DNA from: Streptomyces sp. NBC_00271 | GTDB lineage: Bacteria > Actinomycetota > Actinomycetes > Streptomycetales > Streptomycetaceae | Direction: 5' to 3' | DNA length: 64,000 bases | Assembly: GCF_036178845.1 (NCBI RefSeq) | Contig: NZ_CP108070.1 | Location: forward strand, 1,364,001-1,428,000 | In this document: positions 36,523-44,005 of the stretch, piece after piece | Numbering within the stretch: the stretch's first letter is position 1 | How the letters are laid out: each line of letters opens with the position of its first letter | Notes under the pieces: model-generated | What the model was told of the DNA's origin: nothing | Seen by the model: only the letters and a program-made list of their open reading frames with translations | Database searches by the model: none | Translations under genes and position numbers: made by a program

Positions 36523-36590
36523 ACTCGTCAGCATAAGTAGTTGACCCCTCGCCGTACAGAGCCGCATAGTCATCACTCGTAAGGACAAGT
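36523..36590. promoter_or_regulatory. twin palindromic operators, probably for the GntR repressor
   Basis: ACTCGT-AAGG-ACAAGT (36,575-36,590) and ACTCGT-CAGC-ATAAGT (36,523-36,538) share the left half ATCACTCGT and an AAGT right half, 52 bp apart. Both lie between the divergent GntR and SCO3933-like starts. Confidence 0.6.
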
Positions 36591-36637
36591 GACGTCTGAA
36601 TATGTCAGGCGTCCCGACTGGCCAAGGAGGCCACGCA

Positions 36638-36985
36638 ATGCGGTCCATTCCCGTGGACACAGCACGACTGGGCGTACTGCGGTGCGCCATCACACCCGAA
36701 GCCAAGATCAGCAACTTCGAGACACAGGAGGTGAAGAAGGACCGGGACGGCAACACGGTCTACTCCGTGGCCGTCACGGTGCGGCAGGACGGACGGCGTA
36801 TCTCCGTCATCGAGATCGCCGTTGCCGGTGAGCCGAAGGGCATCGAGGAAGGACAGATCCTCAAGGTCACCGGACTGACCGCGTTCGCTTGGGCCATGGG
36901 CGACCGGCACGGAATCAGCTTCCGCGCCGACGCCATCACCCCCGTCCACGCCGCTCCCGCGCCGAACAAGACCGGGGGTGCGTGA
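36638..36985 (+). CDS. SCO3933-family regulatory protein
   Basis: A 115-residue soluble protein (MRSIPVDTARLGVLRCA). It matches the small proteins that sit immediately before the FtsK/TraB gene in Streptomyces integrative elements, with a conserved KDRDGNTVYSVAVTVRQDGR centre and GLTAFAWAMGDRHGISFRAD. It is beta-rich and has no membrane segment. ATG 36,638 has a strong AAGGAGG site; the earlier ATG at 36,602 does not. The stop TGA overlaps the start of traB by one base. The role is probably in regulating or assembling transfer. Confidence 0.8.
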   Translation: MRSIPVDTARLGVLRCAITPEAKISNFETQEVKKDRDGNTVYSVAVTVRQDGRRISVIEIAVAGEPKGIEEGQILKVTGLTAFAWAMGDRHGISFRADAITPVHAAPAPNKTGGA

Positions 36986-38286
36986 TGGGACCGATCGCAC
37001 TCGCCTTCGGGCTCGCCGCGCTCGCGTGGGCGCTCGTCATCGGTGACCTGCTGCGCCGGCACCGTCCGGCCTGGCACTGGTACCTCGCCGGATACCCGCT
37101 GACGGCCTGCCGGGTGGTGTTCACCTGGCGCAAGGTCGCGATGCTCAACGACCTCTCTGTCTCTCAGCGTCCGCCCCGCGGGCTCCTCGGGGACCTGGTC
37201 GTCAAGGGCGATCCGCTGCGGCCGGTTGTTCCCCGGCTGTCGTTCCCGCGGGTTACCCGCATGGGACTGACGGCGACCGTGCGCCTGCACGCGGGCCAGA
37301 CCCCCGCGACCTACATGAAGGCAGCAGATGCGCTCGTGCACGCGTGGAAGGTCCACGCCGTACGAGTCACCTCGCCGGAACGCGGCCTCGTACTGCTGAC
37401 CGCAACCGCCAGTGATCCGCTGGCCAGTCCCGGCTTAGCCTCCGCGCCCGCCGCACTGCTGTCCGCACTCATCGGCGTACTGGAGAACGGCGGCGCCTGG
37501 GTCATGGACCTGCGGCTCATGCCCCACTGGCTCATCGCCGGCGCCACCCGCTCGGGCAAGTCGACGCTGCTCGCCCGGCTGATCACCCAACTCGCCCCGC
37601 AACCCGTTGCCCTGGTCGGCATCGACTGCAAAGGCGGCATGGAACTCGGCCTCTTCGCCGACCGACTCAGCGCACTGACCACCTGCCGTCGTGAAGCGGT
37701 CGCAGTCCTCGCCGCGCTCGTCGACGACATGCAGCACCGCATGCGCGCCTGCCGCACGGCCGGAGTCCGCTCCATCTGGGAGCTCCCGGAGAAGCTGCGT
37801 CCCATACCGGTCGTCGTGATCGTCGACGAGATCGCCGAGCTGTACCTCTCCGACGGCAGACGCGAAAGCAAGGCAGAAGCCGAACAGTGCTCCACGCTCC
37901 TGCTCCGCCTGGCCCAGCTCGGTGCCGCGCTCGGCATGCATCTAGTCGTCGCCGGCCAACGCGTCGGCTCCGACCTCGGCCCCGGCGTCACCGCACTGCG
38001 GGCCCAGCTCGGCGGCCGGATCTGCCACCGGGTCAACGACCCCGGCACGGCAGAGATGACCCTCGGCGACCTCAACAAGGACGCCGTCGTCGTCGCCCAG
38101 TCGATCAACCCGGACGAGAAGGGCGTCGCCGTCTGCACCGGGCCCGAGGGCGGCTGGAGCCGCGCCCGCTCCCACCTCACCTCGACCGAAGAGGCCTCGG
38201 CAACGGCCCGTAAGTACGCGGCCCTCACCCCCGCACTGCCCGCCATAGACCGTGCCCTCGCAGCGCTCGAAGGAGACGACAAGTGA
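36985..38286 (+). CDS. FtsK/SpoIIIE-type DNA transfer ATPase (TraB/TraSA-like)
   Basis: A 433-residue protein. An N-terminal membrane stretch (about 3-25, IALAFGLAALAWALVIGDLL) is followed by an FtsK/SpoIIIE motor domain (about 170-400) with Walker A GATRSGKS and Walker B PVVVIVDEIAELY. This is the Tra/TraB-class pump that moves double-stranded DNA between mycelia. The length is short, as is usual for the pSAM2 group. The start overlaps the upstream stop, and the GTG of the next gene overlaps its stop, so this is a coupled transfer operon. Confidence 0.9.
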   Translation: MGPIALAFGLAALAWALVIGDLLRRHRPAWHWYLAGYPLTACRVVFTWRKVAMLNDLSVSQRPPRGLLGDLVVKGDPLRPVVPRLSFPRVTRMGLTATVRLHAGQTPATYMKAADALVHAWKVHAVRVTSPERGLVLLTATASDPLASPGLASAPAALLSALIGVLENGGAWVMDLRLMPHWLIAGATRSGKSTLLARLITQLAPQPVALVGIDCKGGMELGLFADRLSALTTCRREAVAVLAALVDDMQHRMRACRTAGVRSIWELPEKLRPIPVVVIVDEIAELYLSDGRRESKAEAEQCSTLLLRLAQLGAALGMHLVVAGQRVGSDLGPGVTALRAQLGGRICHRVNDPGTAEMTLGDLNKDAVVVAQSINPDEKGVAVCTGPEGGWSRARSHLTSTEEASATARKYAALTPALPAIDRALAALEGDDK

Positions 38287-38480
38287 TCAGCACAGGTACC
38301 GCCGTGTCCCTCGTGGTGGTCTTCGGGATCATCACCTTCCTCCTCATCCGCTCCCGTGACGTCCGCGCCTGGGAAGCGATCTGCATCGCCCTCTTCGGCA
38401 TGTACCTCGGCCAGACCCCCGTCAGCCTCACCATCAACGGCCTTCTGACCTGGGTCCTGAGCGGCTTCTCCCACTTCTAG
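38283..38480 (+). CDS. small membrane protein of the transfer operon
   Basis: A 65-residue protein starting at GTG 38,283, overlapping the traB-like stop as GTGA. It has one long hydrophobic segment (TAVSLVVVFGIITFLLI, about 5-21) and a second moderately hydrophobic one (AICIALFGMYLGQT). Spread (Spd) proteins of Streptomyces plasmids are similarly small and membrane-bound; this could be one, but the sequence is too short to assign. Confidence 0.7.
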   Translation: MISTGTAVSLVVVFGIITFLLIRSRDVRAWEAICIALFGMYLGQTPVSLTINGLLTWVLSGFSHF

Positions 38481-38502
38481 ACCGGCAGGAAGGACCAACG
38501 CC

Positions 38503-38616
38503 ATGCCCATGCCCCGCGTGAGGTGCCCCCACTGCAAAGGCGACGGAGCCCGCAAAACCTGGACCGGACGGCTTCACCGCTGCCGCGTCTGCAGAGGCAC
38601 CGGAACCATCCGCTGA
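38503..38616 (+). CDS. 37-residue zinc-ribbon mini-protein
   Basis: A very short gene with a clear AGGAAGG site. The product has two CxxC knuckles of the DnaJ type: RCPHCKGDGARKT and RCRVCRGTGTI, likely binding one zinc. Such mini-proteins occur between the transfer ATPase and the replication initiator in pSAM2-like elements. Function unknown. Confidence 0.7.
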   Translation: MPMPRVRCPHCKGDGARKTWTGRLHRCRVCRGTGTIR

Positions 38617-40145
38617 CCTCGCAAGCACCCCCGACCACACAAGGGAGTGATCCCCATGGACGACTGCGCGCCACCCACCATCACCCGTGCCGCTACGGCG
38701 GCCCACCCCGGAAGGTCACCACCATCACACCCGGATTCACCCCGGCTGACAGGCGCGCCGCCCTCGACCGCGCGGCGCGCCTGCGTCAGCTCCCCGAAAC
38801 AGACCGAGACGCAATCCGCATCGCCCAAGATCCCCAGTTCACACGCTGGCTGGAGCAGATCACCGCAATCGGCGGCTGTTCCCACCCCGTCCACCTCTCC
38901 GGCTCCACCACCACCCTGGACGGCACAACCGGCGAGATCATCCAGCACTACGACACCCGCACCGAACCCGGCGAACGCCTCCTCGTCCGCTGCCGCAACA
39001 GACGCGCAACCGTCTGCGCCCCCTGCTCCCGACTCCACGCCGGAGACACCTACCACCTCGTCCGCGCCGGACTCCTCGGCGGCAAGAACATCCCCGCCAA
39101 CGTCCGCAACCGGCCCCGGCTCTTCGTCACCCTGACCGCCCCCTCCTTCGGGCCCGTGCACGGTGCCGGGGAGCGCTGCCACCCCCGCCGCGACCGAGCC
39201 GAGTGCGACCACGGGCGCCCTCTCGGCTGCGGGGCCGTCCACGACGCGACCGATCCCCTCGTCGGCCAACCCGTGTGCGCCGACTGCTACGACTACACGG
39301 GCCACGTGCTGTGGCACGCACACGCGTCCAAGCTCTGGGACCGATTCGTCATCGACGTCCGGCGGCGCCTGGCCACCTCGGTCGGCCTCGTACAGTCCCG
39401 ATTCGCCCAGCACGCCCGGCTCTCCTTCGCCCGCGTCGCCGAATACCAGAAACGGGCAGCAGTCCACGTGCACGCCGTCGTCCGCCTCGACGGCCCGAAC
39501 GGACCCGACGACGAACCCCCGTCCTGGGGCACCGCGGAACTGCTCATCGACGCCGTCCACGCCTCCGCCGGGCGCGTCCTGGTCCGCACGTCCTACAGCC
39601 CGACTATGGGTGAGCTGGCCCTGCGCTGGGGTGCCCAGATCGACACCCGGCCACTGCACACCAATGCCGACGGACCCGACGACGACGCGGTCGCCGCGTA
39701 CGTGGCCAAGTACGTCACGAAGGGCGCGAGCGAGACAGGCGCCGGCACCGACCACCCGCTCACCAACCGGGGCGACGTCGAAACGGCACCCGTGAGCGAA
39801 CACGTCAGCACCCTCATGCGCACCTGTTGGCGTCTCGGCGGCATCCCCGAGTACGAGCCCCTCCGCCTCCGGGCCTGGGCTCACACGCTCGGCTACCGCG
39901 GCCACATCCTCACCAAGTCCCGTGCCTACTCGACGACGTACGCAGCACTCCGCGCCGAACGGGCTCACCACATGGGCCATGCCGACATGCCCGACGCGAT
40001 CACCGAACGGCACTGGCGCTACGCCGGTTCTGGCCACACCCCCGGGGCTGCCCTGCTGGCCGCTGGCGTCGCCGAAGACATCGCCACGAACCGCGAGATC
40101 GCCCGAGAAGAGATCTCCTCCGGCCCGGAGAAGGTGATCACCTGA
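38523..40145 (+). CDS. RepSA-type replication initiator; start disputed, possible frameshift
   Basis: A rolling-circle-type initiator of about 480-500 residues. Visible features are a CRNRRATVCAPCSRLHAGD zinc motif, PRLFVTLTAPSFGPVH, VHVHAVVRLDG, and AAYVAKYVTKGASE near the catalytic region. The main frame is open back to GTG 38,523, but that overlaps the zinc-ribbon gene. The best ribosome-binding site (GGGAGTG before ATG 38,656) leads into a different frame (MDDCAPPTITRAATAA), which would join the main frame near 38,710 if one base were added. Clear homology starts at ITPGFTPADRR. Either a one-base deletion or a -1 slip occurs, or a rare start is used. Confidence 0.8.
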   Translation: MPPLQRRRSPQNLDRTASPLPRLQRHRNHPLTSQAPPTTQGSDPHGRLRATHHHPCRYGGPPRKVTTITPGFTPADRRAALDRAARLRQLPETDRDAIRIAQDPQFTRWLEQITAIGGCSHPVHLSGSTTTLDGTTGEIIQHYDTRTEPGERLLVRCRNRRATVCAPCSRLHAGDTYHLVRAGLLGGKNIPANVRNRPRLFVTLTAPSFGPVHGAGERCHPRRDRAECDHGRPLGCGAVHDATDPLVGQPVCADCYDYTGHVLWHAHASKLWDRFVIDVRRRLATSVGLVQSRFAQHARLSFARVAEYQKRAAVHVHAVVRLDGPNGPDDEPPSWGTAELLIDAVHASAGRVLVRTSYSPTMGELALRWGAQIDTRPLHTNADGPDDDAVAAYVAKYVTKGASETGAGTDHPLTNRGDVETAPVSEHVSTLMRTCWRLGGIPEYEPLRLRAWAHTLGYRGHILTKSRAYSTTYAALRAERAHHMGHADMPDAITERHWRYAGSGHTPGAALLAAGVAEDIATNREIAREEISSGPEKVIT

Positions 40146-40147
40146 CG

Positions 40148-40291
40148 GTGCGGCGTGATCGTGAGGCGGATCGTGCTCGGCATCTGGAGCGAGTGTGCGC
40201 CAAGTTCCCAACCAAGATCAGCCCTGAGGGGGCGCGGCGGCTCGCCCGGCTTCTGCAACCCACGTCCGAAGTTCCAGGGAGCGGGACCTAG
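40148..40291 (+). CDS. 47-residue hypothetical protein after rep
   Basis: GTG 40,148 starts 2 nt after the rep stop, and the product (VRRDREADRARHLERVCAKF then SPEGARRLARLLQ) is basic and helical. It occupies the position where tyrosine-integrase elements have an excisionase. A recombination directionality role is possible but unsupported. Confidence 0.5.
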   Translation: MRRDREADRARHLERVCAKFPTKISPEGARRLARLLQPTSEVPGSGT

Positions 40292-40311
40292 AGTCAGTGA
40301 CCAGCCGAATT

Positions 40312-40340
40312 GCGGAGGGAGCCCTTGCGGGCCCCTCCGC
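40312..40340. terminator. terminator hairpin between converging genes
   Basis: GCGGAGGG-A-GCCC (40,312-40,324), loop TTGC, then GGGC-C-CCTCCGC (40,329-40,340). It sits between the end of the rep operon and the end of the recombinase gene and can serve both. Confidence 0.7.
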
Positions 40341-40348
40341 TTCACTCG

Positions 40349-41848
40349 CTACAGTTCGTTCGGCTCGATGTCCACACGGCCAAAATCGAAGCTGCGGCCC
40401 CGTGTCGACGAGGCATCGATGATTACTGCGCCGAACAGGAAGCGGAGAACGGCGTTCATGCGCTCGTACTGCTTCCCCTCCTCCAGTTCCTCCCAGCTGC
40501 TCCGCGCGTTGGGGCCCACCAAACCCTCAAGCACCTCAACCGCCGGTCGGACCACCAGTTTGCGGTGGATCTGAGTGATCCGGTCCTCAACTGTCTTGCG
40601 CATGGCGCGATACTCGCGCGTCTTCAGTTCCCCGGCATCCCACATGTCTTTCAGCTCGGCAAGCTCCTCTTGGTCAGCCTTGATGGCTGCCTGATCGACT
40701 GCCGTCAGACTCGGCGGCTCGGTGCTGCCGGTCACGTCGAGCCGCTCCAACAGGTTGATGGCCGCGTCTGTCGCGAACGCCTCCAACGTCGGCGCGGAGA
40801 CACTGCGCCCACAGAACTTGCTGTCCGTCCGCTGACTACGCCCGCACAGGTACTTGCCCAGGGACCCGGCCATGCGCACGCCGCACCGCTTGCACATCAC
40901 GATGCCGCGCAGCAGGTAGAAACGGTTGTCCCCCTTCTGACTGCTCGGGACGGCCGGAGCCCGGTACGTCCGCCGGTCGCGTACCTCCTGCCAGAGACCT
41001 TCGTTGATGATCGCGGGCCACTGACCCCGGCCGACTTCTTCACCTCGGAAGACACGGATGCCTGCGACATGGTGACTGTCGAGAAGCGCTCGGACGCTAT
41101 CGGCGTTCCACTCGCGTCCGAGGGCCGTTCGCTCGTTGCGTTCGTTGAGGTCGCGGGCCAGAGCGGTCGGGGTCTCGCCCTCAAGGTAGCGAGTGAAGAC
41201 TTCTCGGACGATGGCCGCCTCCGCCGCGATGATCAACGTTCCCGATTTGTCGTAGCCGTAGCGACGCTTACCCCCGTGCGGCTGGCCATCCCGGGCTCGG
41301 TCAACCGTGGCGTCTCGCAACCGCCGTGATGTGTCGTCACTGGAGCGGCAAGCGTGCGCTACCTCGATGCGGAGAAAGAATCGGTCGTCAGGGTCGGCGA
41401 GATCACGGCGGTTGGCCTGGCCGTGCAACGTGATGTCGTGCTGGTCGGCAATGTGCAAGAGCTGTTCGAGGTCGTGAGGCTGCCGCATGAGCCGGTCCGG
41501 GTGGTAGGTAAGGATGTGCCGCACCTGGCCGTCGCTGACGGCTTCGAGCAGCGCGTCCCACCCCGGGCGCTTGCGGTTGCGCTTCCACGCGGACCGGTTG
41601 TTGTCCACGAACACCAGAGGGTTCGGCACAGTGAGGTTCAGGCGCTCGGCGGTGTCTCGGCAGATCCGTTCCTGACGGTCAACACCCGTTTGGTCGTCGT
41701 CATCCGCATGCGAGATGCGGCAGTAGATCGCGGCCTTCTCTCCGCTCCAGTCAGCAGTGCTGCGGCGGGCCTGTCGGGGGAGGGATAACCGGGAGATGCG
41801 GCGGTCCGCCAGTGCCTGACGGTCTGTCTGCTGCTCGTCTGCGTCCAT
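40349..41848 (-). CDS. large serine recombinase (integrase of the element)
   Basis: A 499-residue protein. The resolvase domain spans about 38-190 with the nucleophile in AIYCRISHADDDD and the arginine region YHPDRLMRQPHDLEQL. The recombinase domain (about 205-310) includes GGKRRYGYD and EWNADSVRALL. A zinc ribbon follows (CKRCGVRM and LCGRSQRTDSKFCGRS), then a coiled-coil-like segment (about 395-440). Its start lies 25 bp from the right attachment core, the usual place for a serine integrase. It would integrate the element into the permease gene. Excision needs a directionality factor not clearly identified. Confidence 0.93.
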   Translation of the reverse strand: MDADEQQTDRQALADRRISRLSLPRQARRSTADWSGEKAAIYCRISHADDDDQTGVDRQERICRDTAERLNLTVPNPLVFVDNNRSAWKRNRKRPGWDALLEAVSDGQVRHILTYHPDRLMRQPHDLEQLLHIADQHDITLHGQANRRDLADPDDRFFLRIEVAHACRSSDDTSRRLRDATVDRARDGQPHGGKRRYGYDKSGTLIIAAEAAIVREVFTRYLEGETPTALARDLNERNERTALGREWNADSVRALLDSHHVAGIRVFRGEEVGRGQWPAIINEGLWQEVRDRRTYRAPAVPSSQKGDNRFYLLRGIVMCKRCGVRMAGSLGKYLCGRSQRTDSKFCGRSVSAPTLEAFATDAAINLLERLDVTGSTEPPSLTAVDQAAIKADQEELAELKDMWDAGELKTREYRAMRKTVEDRITQIHRKLVVRPAVEVLEGLVGPNARSSWEELEEGKQYERMNAVLRFLFGAVIIDASSTRGRSFDFGRVDIEPNEL

Positions 41849-41857
41849 GGAAAAAGC

Positions 41858-42502
41858 TTATGGGCAGGCAATCGCCTGGCCGATGCCCATCAGCCGGTCC
41901 CGGGTGAGCACGATGCCCGCGATGGTCATCGAGAGACAGGAGAAGAAGGCGGAGCCCAGGACGACGGCCACCGCCACGCCCAGCAGACGCAGCGGGTTCC
42001 AGGTCATCGCGACCCCGAGCAGCGCCGCGATGACGACGACCACCACCGCCTGGATCAGCGCCTTGACCCCGGCGGCGAAGGCCTTGCCGGTGACGAGCGC
42101 CGAGCGCGGGGTCGGGGTGACGAGCAGTTTGGTGAGGATCCCGGCGTCCCGCTCCCAGATGATCATGATGCCGTAGAAGATGGCGATGAACATCGCGGAC
42201 TGGGCGATGATGCCGGGCGCAAGGTAGTCGAGATAGGGGATGCCGCCGGTGGGTATCGCCCTGATCCGGGTGAAGGTCTCGCCGAAGATCAGCAGCCAGA
42301 GCGCCGGCTGGACCGCCCTGGTGTACAGCTCGGTGCGGTCGTGGCGCAGTTTCTGCAGTTCGACCGCACACATCGCGCCGACCCGGGCGGGCAGCACCCG
42401 CCAGCCGGTACGGGCCCGTGGCGGGACGACGAGCAGGTCGAGGTCGCCCGGGTGGATGCGCTCAGCCGACACGGGACGCTGTACGACGGGTGCTTCGGAC
42501 AT
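41858..42502 (-). pseudogene. 5' part of DrrB-type ABC-2 permease gene, cut off by the element
   Basis: Starts at ATG 42,502 (MSEAPVVQRPVSAERIHPGD), overlapping the ATPase gene end by 41 nt. It encodes a cytoplasmic leader and about four membrane segments (AVQPALWLLIFGE, IIAQSAMFIAIFYGIMIIW, LIQAVVVVVIAALLG, VAVAVVLGSAFFSCL). After DRLMGIGQA the frame enters the element and stops at 41,858, adding I-A-C-P. The last two membrane segments are encoded at 20,680-20,917. The truncated product likely cannot form a working pump. Confidence 0.92.
41874..41879. other. attR core of the element
   Basis: The second copy of GCCTGG. The chromosome resumes at 41,880 with CCGATGCCC, which completes the attB dyad with the left flank. 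In the circular form the predicted attP reads GGCAATC-GCCTGG-GTCAATGCC. Confidence 0.8.
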
Positions 42503-43382
42503 CGCTGAAGTCTCCTGACTGTTCGTCGAGGCCGCTGCCGGCGATGTCGCGGAAGACGTCCTCCAGCGTGGGCAGTTCACCGTTCTTCCCGGCGCCGCGC
42601 CGCTCGCCGAGGCCCCTGCGCAGCTCGTCGGGGGTACCCAGGGCACGGACGCGGCCGCGATGCATCAGCGCGACCCGGTCGCAGTACTGGTCGGCCTCGT
42701 CCATGTAGTGGGTCGTCACGAGGACGGTCATTCCGGTGGCGGCGCGTACGGCGTTGATGTGTTCCCACACGCTCGTGCGGGCGATCGGGTCGAGACCGAT
42801 GGTCGGTTCGTCGAGGATCAGCAGCCGGGGTGCGCTCACCAGTGCCTGGGCGAGTTCGAGGCGGCGGACCATGCCGCCGGAGTACGTCTTGGCGAGCCGG
42901 TCGGCCGCGTCGGTGAGGTCGACCGCCGCGAGCGCCTGCTCGACGCGCGCCGCGCGCTCCTTGCGGGCGACGTCGAAGACGCGGGCGAACAGGACCACGT
43001 TCTCCCGGCCGGTGAGCCCCGCGTCGGCGGACAACTGCTGCGGTACGTAGCCCAGCAGGCGGCGTACCGCCATGCGTTCGCGGGTGGCGTCGTGCCCGAA
43101 GACGCGGACCATGCCGGTGGGGACCGGCAGGAGTGTGGTGATGCAGCGGATCGCGGTGGTCTTGCCCGCGCCGTTGGGCCCGAGCAGTCCGAACACCTCT
43201 CCATCGTGGACGGAGAGGTCGAGGCCGTCGACCGCGGTGGTCTCACCGAAGGCGTAGACGAGCCCGGCGCAGCTGACGGCCTCCGTCCCGGCGTCCGCCA
43301 CCGCCATCGCCACGGTCTCCGTATCCGTGTCCGTATCCGTCTCCTCGGTGGGGTCTCCCCCGCCCGTCGAGTTCCGCGTCAT
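42462..43382 (-). CDS. ABC transporter ATPase, DrrA-type
   Basis: A 306-residue ATPase of the daunorubicin-resistance exporter group. Walker A is LLGPNGAGKTT, the signature is TYSGGMVRRLE, and Walker B LLILDEPTIGLD. The H-loop is VTTHYMDEAD. A 30-residue Asp/Thr-rich tail precedes the domain. It overlaps the MarR stop as ATGA and overlaps the permease start, so marR-drrA-drrB is one operon. With the permease gene split by the element, the ATPase lacks its normal membrane partner. Confidence 0.93.
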   Translation of the reverse strand: MTRNSTGGGDPTEETDTDTDTETVAMAVADAGTEAVSCAGLVYAFGETTAVDGLDLSVHDGEVFGLLGPNGAGKTTAIRCITTLLPVPTGMVRVFGHDATRERMAVRRLLGYVPQQLSADAGLTGRENVVLFARVFDVARKERAARVEQALAAVDLTDAADRLAKTYSGGMVRRLELAQALVSAPRLLILDEPTIGLDPIARTSVWEHINAVRAATGMTVLVTTHYMDEADQYCDRVALMHRGRVRALGTPDELRRGLGERRGAGKNGELPTLEDVFRDIAGSGLDEQSGDFSDVRSTRRTASRVG

Positions 43383-43834
43383 GTCTCCTCGGCCTCCTCG
43401 TGCAGGTTCACCGCCAGCTTGCGGAGGGCAGGAAGGGCCGCCTCCAGAGCCGCGCGTTCGGCCTCGTCGAGACGGGCCACCTGGCGGCGTACGAGAGCCG
43501 TGCGCCGCTCGCGCCAGTCGCGCAGTCGTGCGTCCGCCGCCGGTGTGGGCAGCAGGCGTGCCGCCCGCCGGTCGGCCGGGTCCGTCTCGCGGTTCAGATA
43601 GCCGTCCCGGGCCAGTTGGTTGACTAGCGTCGAGACCGAATTGCCCGCCAGGTAGAGCTCCTTGGCGGCCTCCGACACACCGATGCCGGGGCGGGCCACG
43701 ACCAGCCGCAGCAGCTCGACCTCCGCGCCGCGCAGCCGCGGCGCGGTCGTGCCACTGCGCAGTCGCCGCCGGATCAGTCGCTGCACTCCGGCCAGGGCGT
43801 CTGCCAGTGCCTCGGGAAAGCTCTCGGACTCCAC
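43379..43834 (-). CDS. MarR-family regulator of the ABC exporter operon
   Basis: A 151-residue winged-helix protein: GVSEAAKELYLAGNSVSTLVNQLARDGYL forms helix-turn-helix and recognition helix (about 50-80), then the wing RETDPADRRAARLL, and a long C-terminal dimerisation helix. It is the first gene of the operon with the ATPase and permease genes and probably represses them until a drug-like ligand binds. A small palindrome lies 13 nt upstream of its start. Confidence 0.9.
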   Translation of the reverse strand: MESESFPEALADALAGVQRLIRRRLRSGTTAPRLRGAEVELLRLVVARPGIGVSEAAKELYLAGNSVSTLVNQLARDGYLNRETDPADRRAARLLPTPAADARLRDWRERRTALVRRQVARLDEAERAALEAALPALRKLAVNLHEEAEET

Positions 43835-43847
43835 GTTCCGAGAATAG

Positions 43848-43860
43848 CTCTGTAGCAGAG
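43848..43860. promoter_or_regulatory. MarR operator-like palindrome
   Basis: CTCTG-TAG-CAGAG is a perfect 5-3-5 palindrome just before the MarR start codon at 43,834. The position suits autorepression. Confidence 0.5.
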
Positions 43861-44005
43861 GTAATGAGGAAAAGGGCGGGTCAAGAACCGCTCACCGGCA
43901 GGCCCGCCCGCCGGGCCGCGGCGCACCGCACCCCCTGGTGGAGAGCCCAGCCCGCGTGATGGAGTTTCCCCAGCCCACTCCGGGCGCCAGGAGAAGGAGA
44001 CCTCC

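Larger units (their letters stand above)
20912..41879. mobile_element. 21-kb integrative element with serine recombinase and AICE-type transfer/replication genes
   Basis: Bounded by the shared 6-bp core GCCTGG at 20,912-20,917 and 41,874-41,879. It is inserted in a DrrB-like permease gene that rejoins in frame when the element is removed. Contents from left to right: a structured repeat, a three-gene low-GC cassette, small genes, an IS21-interrupted P-loop gene, a phosphotransferase, a TPR regulator, an ATP-binding protein, a structured repeat, then GntR repressor, SCO3933-like gene, FtsK/TraB ATPase, small proteins, RepSA-type initiator, and a large serine recombinase next to the right end. 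It has no phage structural genes. It resembles an actinomycete integrative conjugative element, but these usually carry a tyrosine integrase and tRNA site. Confidence 0.9.

Noticed and set aside
38574..40211. 545-codon minus-strand ORF over the replication initiator
   Set aside because: Antisense composition (Val/Gly/Asp-rich) with no motif; the plus-strand Rep motifs are clear.
20912..41879. Element considered as a prophage
   Set aside because: No capsid, portal, terminase, tail or lysis genes; the FtsK/TraB and RepSA modules indicate a conjugative element.
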